A DNA stretch of 64,000 nucleotides, taken from assembly GCF_021130785.1 (NCBI RefSeq), contig NC_060214.1:110377001-110441000 (forward strand). Reading direction: 5' to 3'. Shown in pieces: positions 13,301 through 24,474 of the stretch. A program made the position numbers and the translations under genes. The notes beneath the pieces were generated by a model. The model was not told where the DNA came from. It did not search any database and saw only the letters and a program-made list of their open reading frames with translations. Within the stretch, counting starts at the first letter, position 1. Every line of letters begins with the position of its first letter. This stretch comes from Homalodisca vitripennis. Taxonomy: Eukaryota > Arthropoda > Insecta > Hemiptera > Cicadellidae.

Positions 13301-13474
13301 CTTTATCATTGCCAGAAACCCAGTGCCACATACCACATAGTTACTCACATACTACGCATGCGGAGGAGTCAGTGTGACACCAGTTACCATCTTCCTTATC
13401 ATTGCCAGAAACCCAGTGCCGGAGATAGTTACTCACATACCACACATGCGGAGGAGTCAGTGTGACACCAGTTG
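10340..13474. repeat. Satellite array, 88-bp unit, about 35 copies
   Basis: The unit contains GTGCCGGAGATAGTTACTCA, CATACCACACATGCGGAGGA, GTCAGTGTGACACCAGTTAC and CTTCCTTATCATTGCCAGAA. Unit starts at 10404, 10492 and 10581 give the 88-bp period, with occasional 1-bp indels. Copies differ mainly at fixed variable sites (GCCAG/GCTAG/GACAG; CCGTC/CCATC/CCATA/CCGAC; GGAGG/GGAAG). A longer variant carrying CCACATACCACATAGTTACT replaces the usual junction at about 11729, 11821 and 13321. Many frames stay open on both strands for up to 118 codons, but the unit is not a multiple of three and single-base indels shift frame between copies, so I do not regard it as coding. The right edge breaks abruptly at GTTGGGCTCAGCC. 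Confidence 0.98.
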
Positions 13475-13690
13475 GGCTCAGCCGGACGCCGACCGGACCA
13501 GCGCCAGCCTATAATTAAATATCGCAACCCTATAATTATGGCCAGTAAATTTCAGTTGCCTGCGATGCGAGGGGGCTTGCCCGATAACACGGCAGGCTGG
13601 CCCTCGTCGACTCCTCATGTATCAATCGGGCACATTGAATAACCTCGTCGGAAAGCATTTCGACTCGAATCTAATGTTGAGTACTTTTAT
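13475..13690. other. GC-rich island at the satellite's right edge
   Basis: The sequence changes within one unit from satellite to GGGCTCAGCCGGACGCCGAC and remains GC-rich through GAGGGGGCTTGCCCG and GGCAGGCTGGCCCTCGTCGA, interspersed with two CCTATAATTA motifs (13508 and 13530 region). There is no second copy and no convincing frame. Candidate regulatory island. Confidence 0.3.
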
Positions 13691-14054
13691 CTCAGGACAC
13701 TGGAAGAAATCGTGATGAATGGGATTGTTGGTTCTGGGATTGTCCGTTTCATGAACGAACTGAATAAGTTTGGTACTTCAAGCATGTAAGGCCTTGAATA
13801 GAAATCAAAACCAAAAACAGTTCAATTTTGAAAATTCAAGTCGTATCATCCATTTAGCATGAGCGTTTATGGCACAGGTTCAAATATACTTTTGGGGTTT
13901 TAATCTTGAATTAAAAGTTATATATGTTTAAAAGCACAGTATTCCTTGGCTTGCTTACCTTTTATATTGTATTACGTCTAGTCTTTGAGTAAAGTATGTT
14001 TTTGAGTAGAAAAGGACTGTGAGGGAAACGCAATTCTTTGGCGTTTTAAATTGC

Positions 14055-14325
14055 ATTAAGTCACTTCTTTGATTGAAGTTTGTTTTTTACTAGGGAAGTA
14101 CTGTGAGGGAAACGCGATTTCATGACATTTCACTTCGTTCACTGATAAAAAAAAATCCGTAAGACTACTATTTTTTCCTCAGGTGGATAACTAACCGAAC
14201 ACATAACTACAATCTAGGGTAAAATAAACAAATCATGACATAGCGTTGTGACATGCATAATTCAGGAATCACAACAAACATAGTGTGTATTAACTCCAAT
14301 ATTATGTTAACGACGTAACACAACG
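14055..14325. repeat. Penelope-like dispersed repeat, diverged copy
   Basis: It shares the ordered words TTGAAGTTTGTTTTTNAC, GTGAGGGAAAC, GACATTTC, GTTCACTGATA, GGATAACTAACC, GGTAAAATAAACAAATCAT and AGGAATCACAA with copies at 29.1, 29.5 and 42.4 kb. About 90 bp upstream, GAGTAGAAAAGGACTGTGAGGGAAACGC (around 14000) partly duplicates its first words. It has no coding capacity. Confidence 0.55.
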
Positions 14326-14329
14326 GAAC

Positions 14330-14974
14330 GCACGTGGGCTTCAAAAATTGACTTTTGGCCTAAAACGAGTTAGACTAAACTAATATTTAATGGATGCAGT
14401 TACATTTTGATGGAAAATAATCGTCCACATTAACACCATCCCTAGTTTTCAGCTAATCATTTTCGTTTTTTTATAATATTCAATGTTGTACAATATTTTC
14501 TTAATTAGCTTATGGATCTGATTGTTAATTACGTTCTACATAACCAAGCATTAATGCTAATTAACGAAGGATGAACACACACGTAAGTATTAACTTTAAG
14601 TACTGATCTTATAAACTATAAGATTTTCAATTTTCCTACCTAATACAATGGTGATTAATGCACCACTTTAAGGATCAGGTTAATATATATTATTCTTGAG
14701 CACAAAGGGTGTATATTGATCAATCTTTTATCTTGAAAATGAAAGTGAACGGAAAAACACACAACACCTTTTACGTTGAAAGAAAAAAAGAACGATCAAC
14801 ACTAATATAGAATAGTTTAGATTCTTTTGTAGTTTTAAGTCTGTAAAAAGGTTCTTAACCGGTATAAAGTTTCTTGTAACGATATTGACTGATAATGATA
14901 ATATAAACATTTAAAAATCCATTTAAAATGATGAAGATTGAAAGAAGCTTACACAATTGGGAATAAGGAAAACA
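14330..14974. other. AT-rich sequence, nothing recognised
   Basis: There is no repeat, RNA gene or protein relic that I can support. Confidence 0.4.
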
Positions 14975-16500
14975 ACCATTTTCAAATCAAATCGAATCTC
15001 TTTACTGTCGTAAAGCATTTAAATGCATTGACAACGTCAAAAATGCTCCTAAAGGTATTGTCAGAATCACAATTCAATTTAGTCCGAAAATGAGTATTAA
15101 GCCTAGTTTGGGTTACATATCATATATTAGAATTATAAATAGGCCTATTTTAGCAGTTGTGTAAAATATGTTACATAAAAATTAAATATTAAATAGCTTA
15201 CATAAAATTTAACAAGTTATATATTTTTAGTATACAGCACACTAAAAATTAAATAACAATACAAAATAACATGTTTCATAAAATGTGAAGAGAAATAACT
15301 AATTATATAATATATAAATACAATTAAAATTTCAAATTAGTTAAATAGTTCAAATATTTAAATTTCAAAATTAGACCATAAGTAAAAAATTAATCTTGAC
15401 TTGTAAGGAAGTCATTCAAAGAATAAAATTGGTTCTTCAACAACCACACCACTAACTGTTTTTAAAGATGAGTATTCTACATTTTAACGAGATGACTTAA
15501 CTTATTAAAACCTTTTCCCCACAACACAATGACTTTTCAAAGATTTATTTAATCTGCAGTGAACAAAGGATACATTATTTTTACTTCTAGTGTCATGAGT
15601 ACGAACATCCGTGATAAGCAACCAGTCAGGAGATCTATTAAGAGCATGAACAGCAAGATCAAAAGTATATAGATTTACAAAAGTATTGATTTTAAGTTTA
15701 ACAAACAGAGGTTAACAATGGTCAAGCCGTTCATCATTAGGAATGATTCTTACAGCTCTCTTTTGTATAATTAAAATGTCATTCAAAAACTTCAGTTACT
15801 CGAGGCAACTTAGCTACAAAGTGGTCTACATAACTTCTTCAGGTAAGTTGATGATCTATAAAAACACCTAAAAATTTGACATTACTTACATTAACTATAT
15901 TACATCCAGTTGTGTCAAATGGCCTCAAGATAAACAGAATATTTTGAGTTTTAGCTTCATTAATATAAAATCCATTATTTTGAAACCATGCCGATGAATC
16001 GGCCATAACAGAATGCACAGTATTATTAAGGTTAACCTACAAGACAAATTAACCGTACAAGACAGTTTTTGTCGTAACATTACACGCTACCTAAATCATT
16101 TATACAGATCAAAAAAAGAAGAGGGCCTAGAACTGAACCCTGGGGTACTCCAAACTCGAGTTCAACATCCTGTGACCACTCGCCATTATTACATACTCTT
16201 TGTCTGCGCCTAACAAGAAAGAATTCGAGAAGGCTCAGAGCAGACCCATGTACACCATAGTATTCAAGCTTCAGTAAAAGATATGACATACTGTATCGAA
16301 GGCCTTGCTGAGGTCACAAAAAGTAACCTAAACAAACAGCCTGTTCTCAAACGCATACAACACTTGACAAACCAATTAATGTATGGCATACATGGTTGAT
16401 CTCCCTTTATAGAAACCAATCTGAAAGTTGGGAAAAATACAATTATAAAAAAAAATACTACTAGGCTCATCATGATAATGATTTCAAACCCTTTAGGGAA
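14975..16500 (-). mobile_element. Decayed non-LTR (CR1/jockey-like) retrotransposon, 3' half
   Basis: The minus strand reads, in order: a reverse-transcriptase core (16500 to about 16080), a thumb/connection region (to about 15850), the C-terminal tail of ORF2 (to about 15420), a 3' untranslated region, and an AGTAAAGAGATTCGATTTG end near 14985. The tail ATTCGATTTGATTTG is typical of these elements. Frameshifts and stops break every domain. The 5' half, including the endonuclease, is not visible. The 3' boundary is less certain than the coding relics. Confidence 0.8.
15440..16490 (-). pseudogene. Reverse transcriptase / ORF2 C-terminus relic
   Basis: This is a relic of a retrotransposon reverse transcriptase, the enzyme that copies element RNA into DNA at the target site. 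Translating all minus frames recovers the family motifs in order: QIGFYKGRST (about 16396-16425), FCDLSKAFDTV (16297-16325), GVPQGSVLGPLLF (about 16117-16160), then WFQNNGFYINEAKT followed by VKFLGVFIDHQL (15850-16000). Beyond these come KLKINTFVNLYTFDL and a THDTRSKNN segment. At least four frame changes separate the pieces. The catalytic FADD segment, expected between GVPQG and the WFQNNGF block, is not readable. The longest intact piece is 69 codons (16080-16289). Confidence 0.88.
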
Positions 16501-17514
16501 AATTGGAACTATTGAAACTGAACGTTATTAAACTGTTTTGTTGTTAAACAACTGTTCAATGTGTTATTTAGTACATTTGGAAGAAAGTCCCCAATTATTT
16601 AGTAGCGTTCTACGTATATTAATGTCATCTTCATTAAGGCACACATTTAAAACAAATTTGGCCTTTGAATTGTGAGTACTTTAACACATTTTGTTCATGT
16701 TATCACGTTTTCCATGTATATGTGATATCATCTTAACAAAACATAAATAGGTCTATCCAAATATCTTATCTAAATTAAACAAAAAAAATATAGTAGTAAT
16801 AAATACTTGATATGGAAATATGGAAGATAGTAACAAAATCTATAATAAAAATAATGAGCAACCAAAACTAGAACTAAAGCAGTAAAAATCAACAATAGAT
16901 GTTCCTAAGACAATATCAAAATAACAATAACATCTGTAAGCGAATAATAACAATACAGTCCCTGCAGAAGGGTATAAGACTAGTAACAAATACTTAATGA
17001 GGACAAAAGATGATAGAACAAAAAAATGAGGATAAAAAATAAAATAAGAGATCATAAAGACCAACACTACTCCTAATTAGTTGCATAGCTCCTTCATTAA
17101 GACAGTAATTTACAGATGGAATTAGTTAAAATAAATTACATACATGACTATTGTCCGCATATTTCATATATTAAACACAGCCTTCTTAGACGTCCTAATA
17201 CAATTAAACCCATTGTTGGACAAGACATTGATTATGCTTTGACTAACATATTTAAGATGTTAATTGGAGTATAAGTATTATATTATACGACTGAAAATAA
17301 TCGTTTTGTTCACGCGAACGAGAAAACGATTCTCGGTTATTTGGCGGTAAACAAAGTAATGAGACGTTATAATCAAGTTAAAGTATAACACAAATTAATT
17401 AGGGAAGCGCGTGGTTAGTAAACATTATGATAAAATTTTGTTTATACAGTAATAAACATAGAACATATAATATTAGTTACAACTGACTAACACTCCAAAT
17501 CATATAAAAAATTA
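16501..17514. other. AT-rich sequence, nothing recognised
   Basis: It is strongly A+T with many ATAATAA strings. The 75-codon minus-strand frame at 16840-17067 is hydrophobic and low-complexity, and I do not believe it codes. Confidence 0.4.
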
Positions 17515-18345
17515 TGGTTGCCTGTAAAGTCGGTTTTACGGGCGAAGATTTTACGTGACAACGTCTTTTTTCTCGGTAGAATATTTATTGATATGAATAT
17601 TATTAAATTGCACAATAGGAACAAGGAATTGAATGAAAATAAGAATTGCACAAATTTTAACTATAGAAATATATTTTGTTTACTAAAACATTTTACATAA
17701 TTTGAAATTAATTAAAATTTGTTATTGTAAATGGTAAAGTTGAATAAAACATTTACTAAAATTGGAATTTGAAATTCTTGCTAAACACAGTTAAATTCTA
17801 ACTCCGCGCGTGGTGATTGGTCGGTTTAGTTCGTTTGTTTGGTCGCACTGTTATGACAGGTTAGAGGTTATAATTTGTTATTTTAAATGTTTGACTAGCA
17901 ATACGCGCTGTTTCTTCTCAATCGACTGAATTACGATTGATTGCAGAGTGATTTAAACTAATAATTTACTTAACACTATCAACATTTGTCAATAGTATGA
18001 CATAACCTATAAACTCAGTTTCTCAACTTTTGTGTCAATCTAACAATTAATCAATCAATCATAGTTTACGATAATGAAATATCAGTGTACAATTATTTAC
18101 CTTTATTGTTGTAGTTGTTGTAAATGACGAATCTAAGCACTCCACATTTTCACGAATAAACATAGTTATCTGCTTTATCCCGTGCGGCGGACCCACAGTT
18201 ATCTGCTTTATCCCGTGCGGATCCCGTGCGGCGGACCCACTGGACGGGCATCGTAACGTTACCGGGCGTTACACTTTTTCATGAGTGACTCCGAGCCGCA
18301 ACCTAATTTAAGACGTTGTCACGTCAAAATAAAGAATAGTAATTA
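17515..18345. mobile_element. Possible non-autonomous DNA transposon
   Basis: ATTTTACGTGACAACGTC at 17548 is matched by GACGTTGTCACGTCAAAAT in inverse orientation at 18313-18331, about 765 bp apart. Both matched blocks lie beside GC-rich ends: GGTTTTACGGGCGAAG on the left, and CGTAACGTTACCGGGCGTTA followed by TGACTCCGAGCCGCAACC on the right. The interior is AT-rich without transposase. The true ends and target duplication are not clear, so the borders are approximate. Confidence 0.4.
18164..18240. repeat. 33-bp tandem duplication
   Basis: AGTTATCTGCTTTATCCCGT begins at 18164 and 18197. The second copy carries an extra GATCCCGTGCG before CGGCGGACCCAC. It lies near the right end of the possible transposon at 17.5-18.3 kb, where subterminal repeats are common. 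Confidence 0.9.
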
Positions 18346-19500
18346 AAAAACATTTTACCATTACAATTTCAGTATTAGATTCGGGATATTACGTTTACCA
18401 TTAAAATGTCAGTATGAGAATGGGGATATTATGCATTCAACACTATGCATTATCTTGATTGCTTTGCGCATTTATTATTACGTACTTAATTGGGTAACTA
18501 GCGTCTATTTAGTTCTCAGGACTTAACGAGATTTTAACTACACATGTGAGGTCAACCATCAAACACGGTTTTTATTACTTGGTACTTATTTCAGCGCCTA
18601 TATATACAGCTTTAATCTTAGACGGGTAAACAGTATACCAAATTTTACTGTTTTAGAGTGAAAACTATGTTATTTTTAAAACTGTCTTTATTCTAATGTT
18701 CTTATACATTTTGAAAACTATTGCACATTGGTACTTCCCAATGCTTAAATGTGGCCACAGAAAGACCAATCAAAGAGATTCTCAAATTTTTCACCTCCAA
18801 AACCAAAAAGCAATAATGGATTTCAGGTAAAAACTTCTTAAAAAAACCTTTCAATGTAATAAATAATTAAATTCAATTCTGTATTAAGTAAGCTACTTTT
18901 AACAAGTTTCCACTTCCTGATCAATTGATCAAGAATAACGGCAATGCTGCAAAATATCACAATTTTCAACATTTAGAGCTACAGATAAACATTTAAAAGC
19001 ATATATTTTCTGGTTAGAAATTAATTAATTGTTTTTTACCTGCAGTTAACAAAACCATAATCTCATGTCCCACATTACGTAGTATGGTGTGTCTTTTTCT
19101 CATGTTGGTCACATGTACGAGCAAGTTACTGTCCCCTAGTTATTTTACCAGAACATAATCAGCTAACTTTGTTGTTAGGCATTAAATTAGTTCATCATTG
19201 CTATGTGCCACTTAATAGCGTTTTCTCATGGTTTCCCGAATGTATGTTATCTTAATAACTTTGGTTAGGTGTATTATTGGCGATGTGTGATTTAAGAAGG
19301 AAACTTTATTTCAGACATTTTCCATCCCTAAATATATATATAACTCAAAGTTTCGAGGAATATGATCTACTCACGTCCTTAGGTGTAAATAATAATAATA
19401 AGAAGCATGCGCAGAAGAGTGAACTCACTTGACAGAAAAATGAGATTTACGTCAAAACCCCAAACATTTCATAAGTACAGAGCGGACAGAAAAAGTATAA
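18346..19500. other. AT-rich sequence, nothing recognised
   Basis: Short TA and AAT tracts only (for example near 19332 and 19390). Confidence 0.4.
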
Positions 19501-19507
19501 ACGAAAT

Positions 19508-19611
19508 CTCTCACTCCCTCCCCCCCTCACACTCTCTCTCCTCTCCCCCTCTCTCTCTCTCCCTCTCTCTCTCTCTTTCTCTCTCTCCCACCCTCCATAA
19601 CCTCTCTCTAT
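19508..19611. repeat. (CT)n-rich polypyrimidine microsatellite
   Basis: This is an interrupted CT/CCT tract of about 100 bp. The 86-codon frame through it owes its serine/leucine run to the repeat. Confidence 0.95.
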
Positions 19612-19984
19612 TTCACATTGATATGCCCATTTTACTTGCGAGTCTGACGGTTGTTTGTTTCATGTAAAAATATCAAGCAAAAAACTATTTGACCATAAAT
19701 TCTTTATTTTAGCGTAGAAACCCCAAACGTTAGACACGTAAATACAAATTAAGACACCATCATCATCCAACCAGACCATTTTGTAGGACTAGTGGTTTTC
19801 GGGAAAAATCAAGATTTTTTGGTTTAATTCTTTCTCAGGAAAATTCTATTCTCGATACCACGTAAAACAAGGTTGTATGCTTGCACAATGCACATAGCTG
19901 CTTATAGTTTAATCTCCACGCGATAATTTTAGTCAAGATGAACTGAGAGGGTGTAAGAATAGCCAAGTTTCCCCACAGGTAGAG

Positions 19985-20265
19985 AGTGTACCGGTGACCG
20001 GTGACCGGTGAGCCGATATCCCACGGCCCGTCACGACACACCGGCCAGAACCGGTCATGTCACTCATTGCCTACCGCCGGCACGTACTCGCACCGGCCGG
20101 CCATGCCGACATCAATTTTAGGAATCGTTTTAAATTCAAGGTCGGTAAGACAACAATGGTGGCGGAGCGGCGAGCGCGGCGTGGCGGGAGCAGTACAGAC
20201 CTCTCGCTCCACGTTCCCGCCCGGTGAGCTGCACCGGTCCACCGGTAATATGGAACCCAATCATG
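19985..20265. promoter_or_regulatory. GC-rich island with clustered ACCGGT sites
   Basis: ACCGGT occurs at 19990, 19997 and 20004 (exact 7-bp spacing), and again at 20050, 20233 and 20241. CCGGCC occurs several times between. The island is flanked by strongly AT-rich DNA. Open frames run 66-93 codons on both strands because of composition. Clustered GC palindromes could be binding sites, for instance for a grainyhead/CP2-type factor (which favours AACCGGTT cores), or subterminal repeats of a transposon. I see no second island with the same layout, although 56.28-56.37 kb also has three ACCGG(T) motifs. Confidence 0.3.
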
Positions 20266-20284
20266 ATCACTTTTCATTATGACG

Positions 20285-21580
20285 TCATATGGGTATACAC
20301 ACCATGTTTCTATCTTATCAGTAGCATCAACGATATCCCAAAAACGAACAAATTTCCAAAAAAGTGAAGTAAATTGTGAAATTCATCAGTGGTTCACGCG
20401 CAATACAAATACGAAATCAGAATTTAAAAGTGGAGGGCCATTGTGTAATATAAAGCCATCTTTTAAATTGTGTATGGGACAGTTAAAAGTTTTCAAAATT
20501 TCATTCTCGACAATTGTCCTTTGATCACACCCGTTTAGGAGTTTAGGAGCCTACCAAAGTTTAAAAACTACAAGGTGTTGGTGAATTAATCCGCCTACAT
20601 TGCCAAAATGGGTGCAAAAATTGTATAAGAATATACACGGAATGACCACTATTTTTTTAATACTAAGGTTTTGTTACTAATCTTGGATTAATTCTTATAT
20701 TTAATTAAAAATAACGTCTTTGCTGATGTGTAACATTTTAATTAGGTAACCTTCATAATTACATTTTTAAAGTTGATAGGCTGTATCGATTTTTAAATAC
20801 AATGATAAAAAATAAACAAACTATTTTTTAAAATAGAAATTAAGAAACGTTTCAGAACATTTTTTAATGTTATTTAATACTGCAAGATCCATGAGTATCT
20901 AAAAGATGGCCGTCATTTTGTGAAAGGATTGAAAAAATTTTGAAATATATGTATGTATGCTCTATGAAAAGTAGATGAAGTATTAAATCTAAAACTTCCT
21001 TTAAAATTGTTCGTTTTAAAGGTACCAATATTAACAAAGTTAGGATGAACGTCATATTGAGTGGTAAATTAGAAGGATACTCGTTAATTTATATATTGGA
21101 AGTTTAAAAAAAATATTTTTAGTTTTTCTATGATAATTCAAACCGAGAAACCTTCACGACCCTGAACTCTCAGGGAAATATACCCTAAATGGGAAGAATA
21201 TTAAGAAATCAAAATCTCGCATTTTGTATGATCATTTTTCCTTTTATATTCGAAGAACTAACAACAGCAAAGGGCTTAAATGGAATGTAGTTTCTGGTAA
21301 CGTATCATTTCTCTATTATGGGTAAAACACTTTGTACAAATATTACAGATATTTTAAAGCCAAGCAAATACAAAACACTTTTGGTAACTCGTCGTTTTCA
21401 TAATATTTTTAATATTCGATTAATTGGTTGGTTTTAACGACTACAGTGTACTTTGTTTCCTATCCGTAGTTAAAACTAACTCTTTATCATAAGAACTGAA
21501 AAATCCATTATTTTTGTATCATGTTTGTATCAGAAAACCAACCTTGGAATGTATGTGATAGAGTCAAAATATATGAAACC
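20285..21580. other. AT-rich sequence, nothing recognised
   Basis: No supported repeat or gene. The 81-codon plus frame at 20279-20524 does not resemble any protein family I know. Confidence 0.4.
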
Positions 21581-21584
21581 AACT

Positions 21585-21980
21585 AGGGTAGCGAACCTCG
21601 TTATTCGATTTTTATTATCGAACGGATTGATTGTTTTAAAATTTAAAACTGGAGATCAATATGAGGAAATTATCTGAGATAGTTCTATTTACACATGTGG
21701 GTTGGACTCCTGGAGAACCCTTTCCTCTGTTTCACAAAATCGGTTGCTTCTGCTATCCGGACAAGCTGTAAGTATTGTAACGTTTTTCTGATATGTTGGC
21801 CATAGTTGATTATGTTATTTTGTAATGTTATTGTTAAATTTATGTTATTAAAGTTGGAATGTATTATTCTTGTTTTTAAGGTATTATAACTACTGTTACG
21901 AACGATTATTATAAAAATAATCAAAGTTTCATAATATATCGAATCGTTCGATAATAACAATCGAATAACGAGTGTAGCCT
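21585..21980. mobile_element. Short terminal-inverted-repeat element, ~390 bp
   Basis: CTCGTTATTCGATTTTTATT at 21597 continuing to ATCGAACGGATT is inverted at 21942-21972 as AATCGTTCGATAATAACAAT continuing to CGAATAACGAG. The inverted ends are about 31 bp with two or three mismatches. Outside them GGTAGCGAAC (left) and the inverse of GTGTAGCC (right) extend the match weakly. There is no transposase. A 99-codon minus-strand frame inside is AT-driven and unlikely to code. The superfamily is unknown. Confidence 0.6.
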
Positions 21981-21984
21981 GCAT

Positions 21985-23344
21985 ATTAAAGCCTCCTCAC
22001 CAATTCTGATATACAAATAACTATAAAACTTAGTTGACGAATAAAGTTGCGTCCTTTATATCTCTACGACTTTCCAAAACGCAATAAAAAATCATGTTTC
22101 GTTTCTTTAACAAATTCAAAAAGTTTTATATTTTGCTGTATTGGAAAAAATATTGATTCATAAAATAAACCTATAGTTAGAAAGTTGGGAAGCACTTTTT
22201 ATCTCTTTACCTCAGTTGATTAGAAATAATGAAATACAAATTTTGAAATCTTTCTTAACAAGTGCAAAAGACTTCGCTTTAAAATTTAGAACGTAGAGGG
22301 AACGGCTGAGTACCACGAGGGGGTTTTTACTGATTTTTAAACCATTTTTCTAACCGCCTTCTAGATGAAATATATTCCTTGTCTAGTCAACGGGATATAT
22401 GACGTCAATCTTATCCTGACAATATCTGTAATCATGTGGGTGGCAGTGGCTACACCATAATATTAATGTTTTCTTAAGTATGCTTTGTTCAGTGAACATC
22501 CGTTTACTGCACGAGTACATAAATGTAGTACTGGTACTCAGCTCCTCATCCTCCGGTTTTTTACATAACTAGATTGATAATAATTAATGAGTTAGTATCA
22601 TCGGACACATGTGAATGTTGAGTTGTTCGAGTCCACCTTCTTCTTAGTGCAACGTCTCAGACTTTGACTCCTGGAATCAGGAGTTATGTTCGACTGAAGA
22701 GATCCAATCAAAGTCGGCGACAAAGTAGCACAAGACGAACTGTTTACATCGTTTTGACATCAGAGACACCTAGACTACAAAATATGGTGTAATCTAGGTG
22801 GAGATATCCTCCTTGTCTTATAAGGTGCACAATTTAGTGCGCTATGATGTCACGATCTCTAAGCGTGGTGGAGCAATTAATTAAATTAAAAGACATGCAA
22901 AGAACAAAAAAATGGGGAAATTTTGGTTACATTTACATGATCATTTTAACACCTAGATTATATATACAACGATTAACTATAGCATAATAAATGTTTTATT
23001 TTTTTGCAACGTATACAAATATGTTTACGTTTTATAATTTTGATATATACTAAAAAAATAAATTCGTTTTGATTCTTAATATATTGGGAATAAAATATAT
23101 CACTATACATTAACACTTTGGACTGTTTATAAAATGTTTATAATTACAATAATAGAATAAATTACTTTAGCTTATAATTGTATTGTAATAATTCTTTAGA
23201 TAAAAATGAACTTAACAAACCGTTAAAGATAAAAGGTATTCGTGTGAGTCTATTATCACTATTACTATTATAAATTATACTATGAGAAGCTCAGTCTGTA
23301 TCAGATGATATTTAAAAATCACTAAAGACAATATATTTTGATAT
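21985..23344. other. AT-rich sequence, nothing recognised
   Basis: A small perfect hairpin (ACTCCTG/CAGGAGT near 22667-22685) is present but is too short to interpret. Otherwise nothing can be named. Confidence 0.4.
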
Positions 23345-23349
23345 TACAA

Positions 23350-23585
23350 CAGTATTTCGGACATTTGCCATCGTTATACCCTGTATATTACGAAAGGTAT
23401 AACACAACGTTTCTAGGTATAAATTTTTTTTCTTTATTTTGTATGTATTAATACTCCCCCAACTGACAAACAGGATGGATTCCAATCCTCGAAACGTTGT
23501 GTTTTACCTTTTTTAACGTATAACAATGGCAAATGGTCGAAATCCTGTTATCCTTTTATACCTTCCATCGTCAATAACAAACTAA
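23350..23585. repeat. Penelope-like foldback repeat
   Basis: The left arm 23353-23412 (TTTCGGACATTTGCCATCG through TAACACAACGTTTC) is inverted at about 23490-23553 (GAAACGTTGTGTTTTACC through AATGGCAAATGGTCGAAATC). The centre holds CAAACAGGATGG. CCTTCCATCGTC follows the right arm. These words are those of the dispersed family at 29, 42 and 45 kb, although this copy belongs to a different subfamily. I infer the inverted terminal repeats of a PLE. Confidence 0.6.
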
Positions 23586-24079
23586 AAAAAGAATATTTTC
23601 AAATGTTTTGAAAATATCAATAGTTGGGATGTTTTAAAAATTCTCTAAATGCGGACAAGTGAATTTACACTGGACACTAATAGATCGGTCAGGCAGGGCC
23701 GTAGAGTACACTAACAGCTTCGGGGGAGGGGAAGAAGCCCCCACGCACGCCCAGCTATGGTAATTGTAACGCTCATAAATAGAACTTATTACAAGCCTTA
23801 TTATGTAAACTGCCCAAATCTTGATAGCCCATCCATGTCCCTACGCACTTGCAGATAAGCCTGTCTTACTTTACGGTGCTGGCACATCAATAGCGTCTTG
23901 AGGTCTTGTTTAGACAAGATTGCACAGTACAATTTAGATTGTGATTGTACAGTTTAGATTTTCTCTTAATTAGTCCTGGAATAATTCTAAATAGTGTAAT
24001 AGGTTTTATGTTAAATAATGTAATTATACTGTTTGTTAGAGATAATAATCCAAATAATATTACGGCCACAATACATAAA

Positions 24080-24295
24080 AGGAGTACTACAAGGTTTATG
24101 CTTAGTATCTCTTTTATTCCCTAGAACAAGGATTATGTTTGCGTTTTCTTTCTCCCCATGTTACTAATATATTGCAAGAATTATGTTTAATGTTTTTCTT
24201 ACTCTCCATGATACAAAGTATACTACAAGGTCTACATTTATGTTTTCTTATTTCCCATACTACTAAGTGCACTACAAGGTTTATGCTTACCTTCT
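24080..24295. repeat. Degenerate tandem repeat, ~47-bp unit, five copies
   Basis: ACTACAAGGTTTATGCTTA or close variants recur at 24085, 24125, 24172, 24222 and 24271. A TTTTCTTNCTCCCCATNNTAC block lies between them. A solitary related piece, TCACAAGGTACATGCTTAG, lies at about 27003. Confidence 0.7.
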
Positions 24296-24474
24296 CCTCA
24301 GTAACCTGATTGAGAAAAAATTAGTGTTTAAAGGGGTTTGAAGTTACTGCACTTAAGTCGTTGGTATGTTGACATTAAAACTATTAAACATACAATAAAC
24401 CGCATAATTGTGGAAAACACTGTAAAATCACGTTGGTGACCTTTGATACACTATTTTAACCTACACAGTTGACA

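Noticed and set aside
10248..13465. A family of small proteins encoded by the 88-bp array (frames up to 118 codons on both strands)
   Set aside because: The unit is not divisible by three, TGA in GTGTGAC closes one frame, and frames pass only where single-base indels occur; both strands are open to a similar degree.
16840..17067. Small membrane protein (hydrophobic minus-strand frame)
   Set aside because: T-rich DNA yields F/L/Y/S-rich frames by default; several similar ones occur at random in this window.
23680..23780. GC-rich patch GGGCCGTAGAG...CTTCGGGGGAGG as another island
   Set aside because: Too short and resembles common transposon-derived words; I could not decide between unique and repeat.
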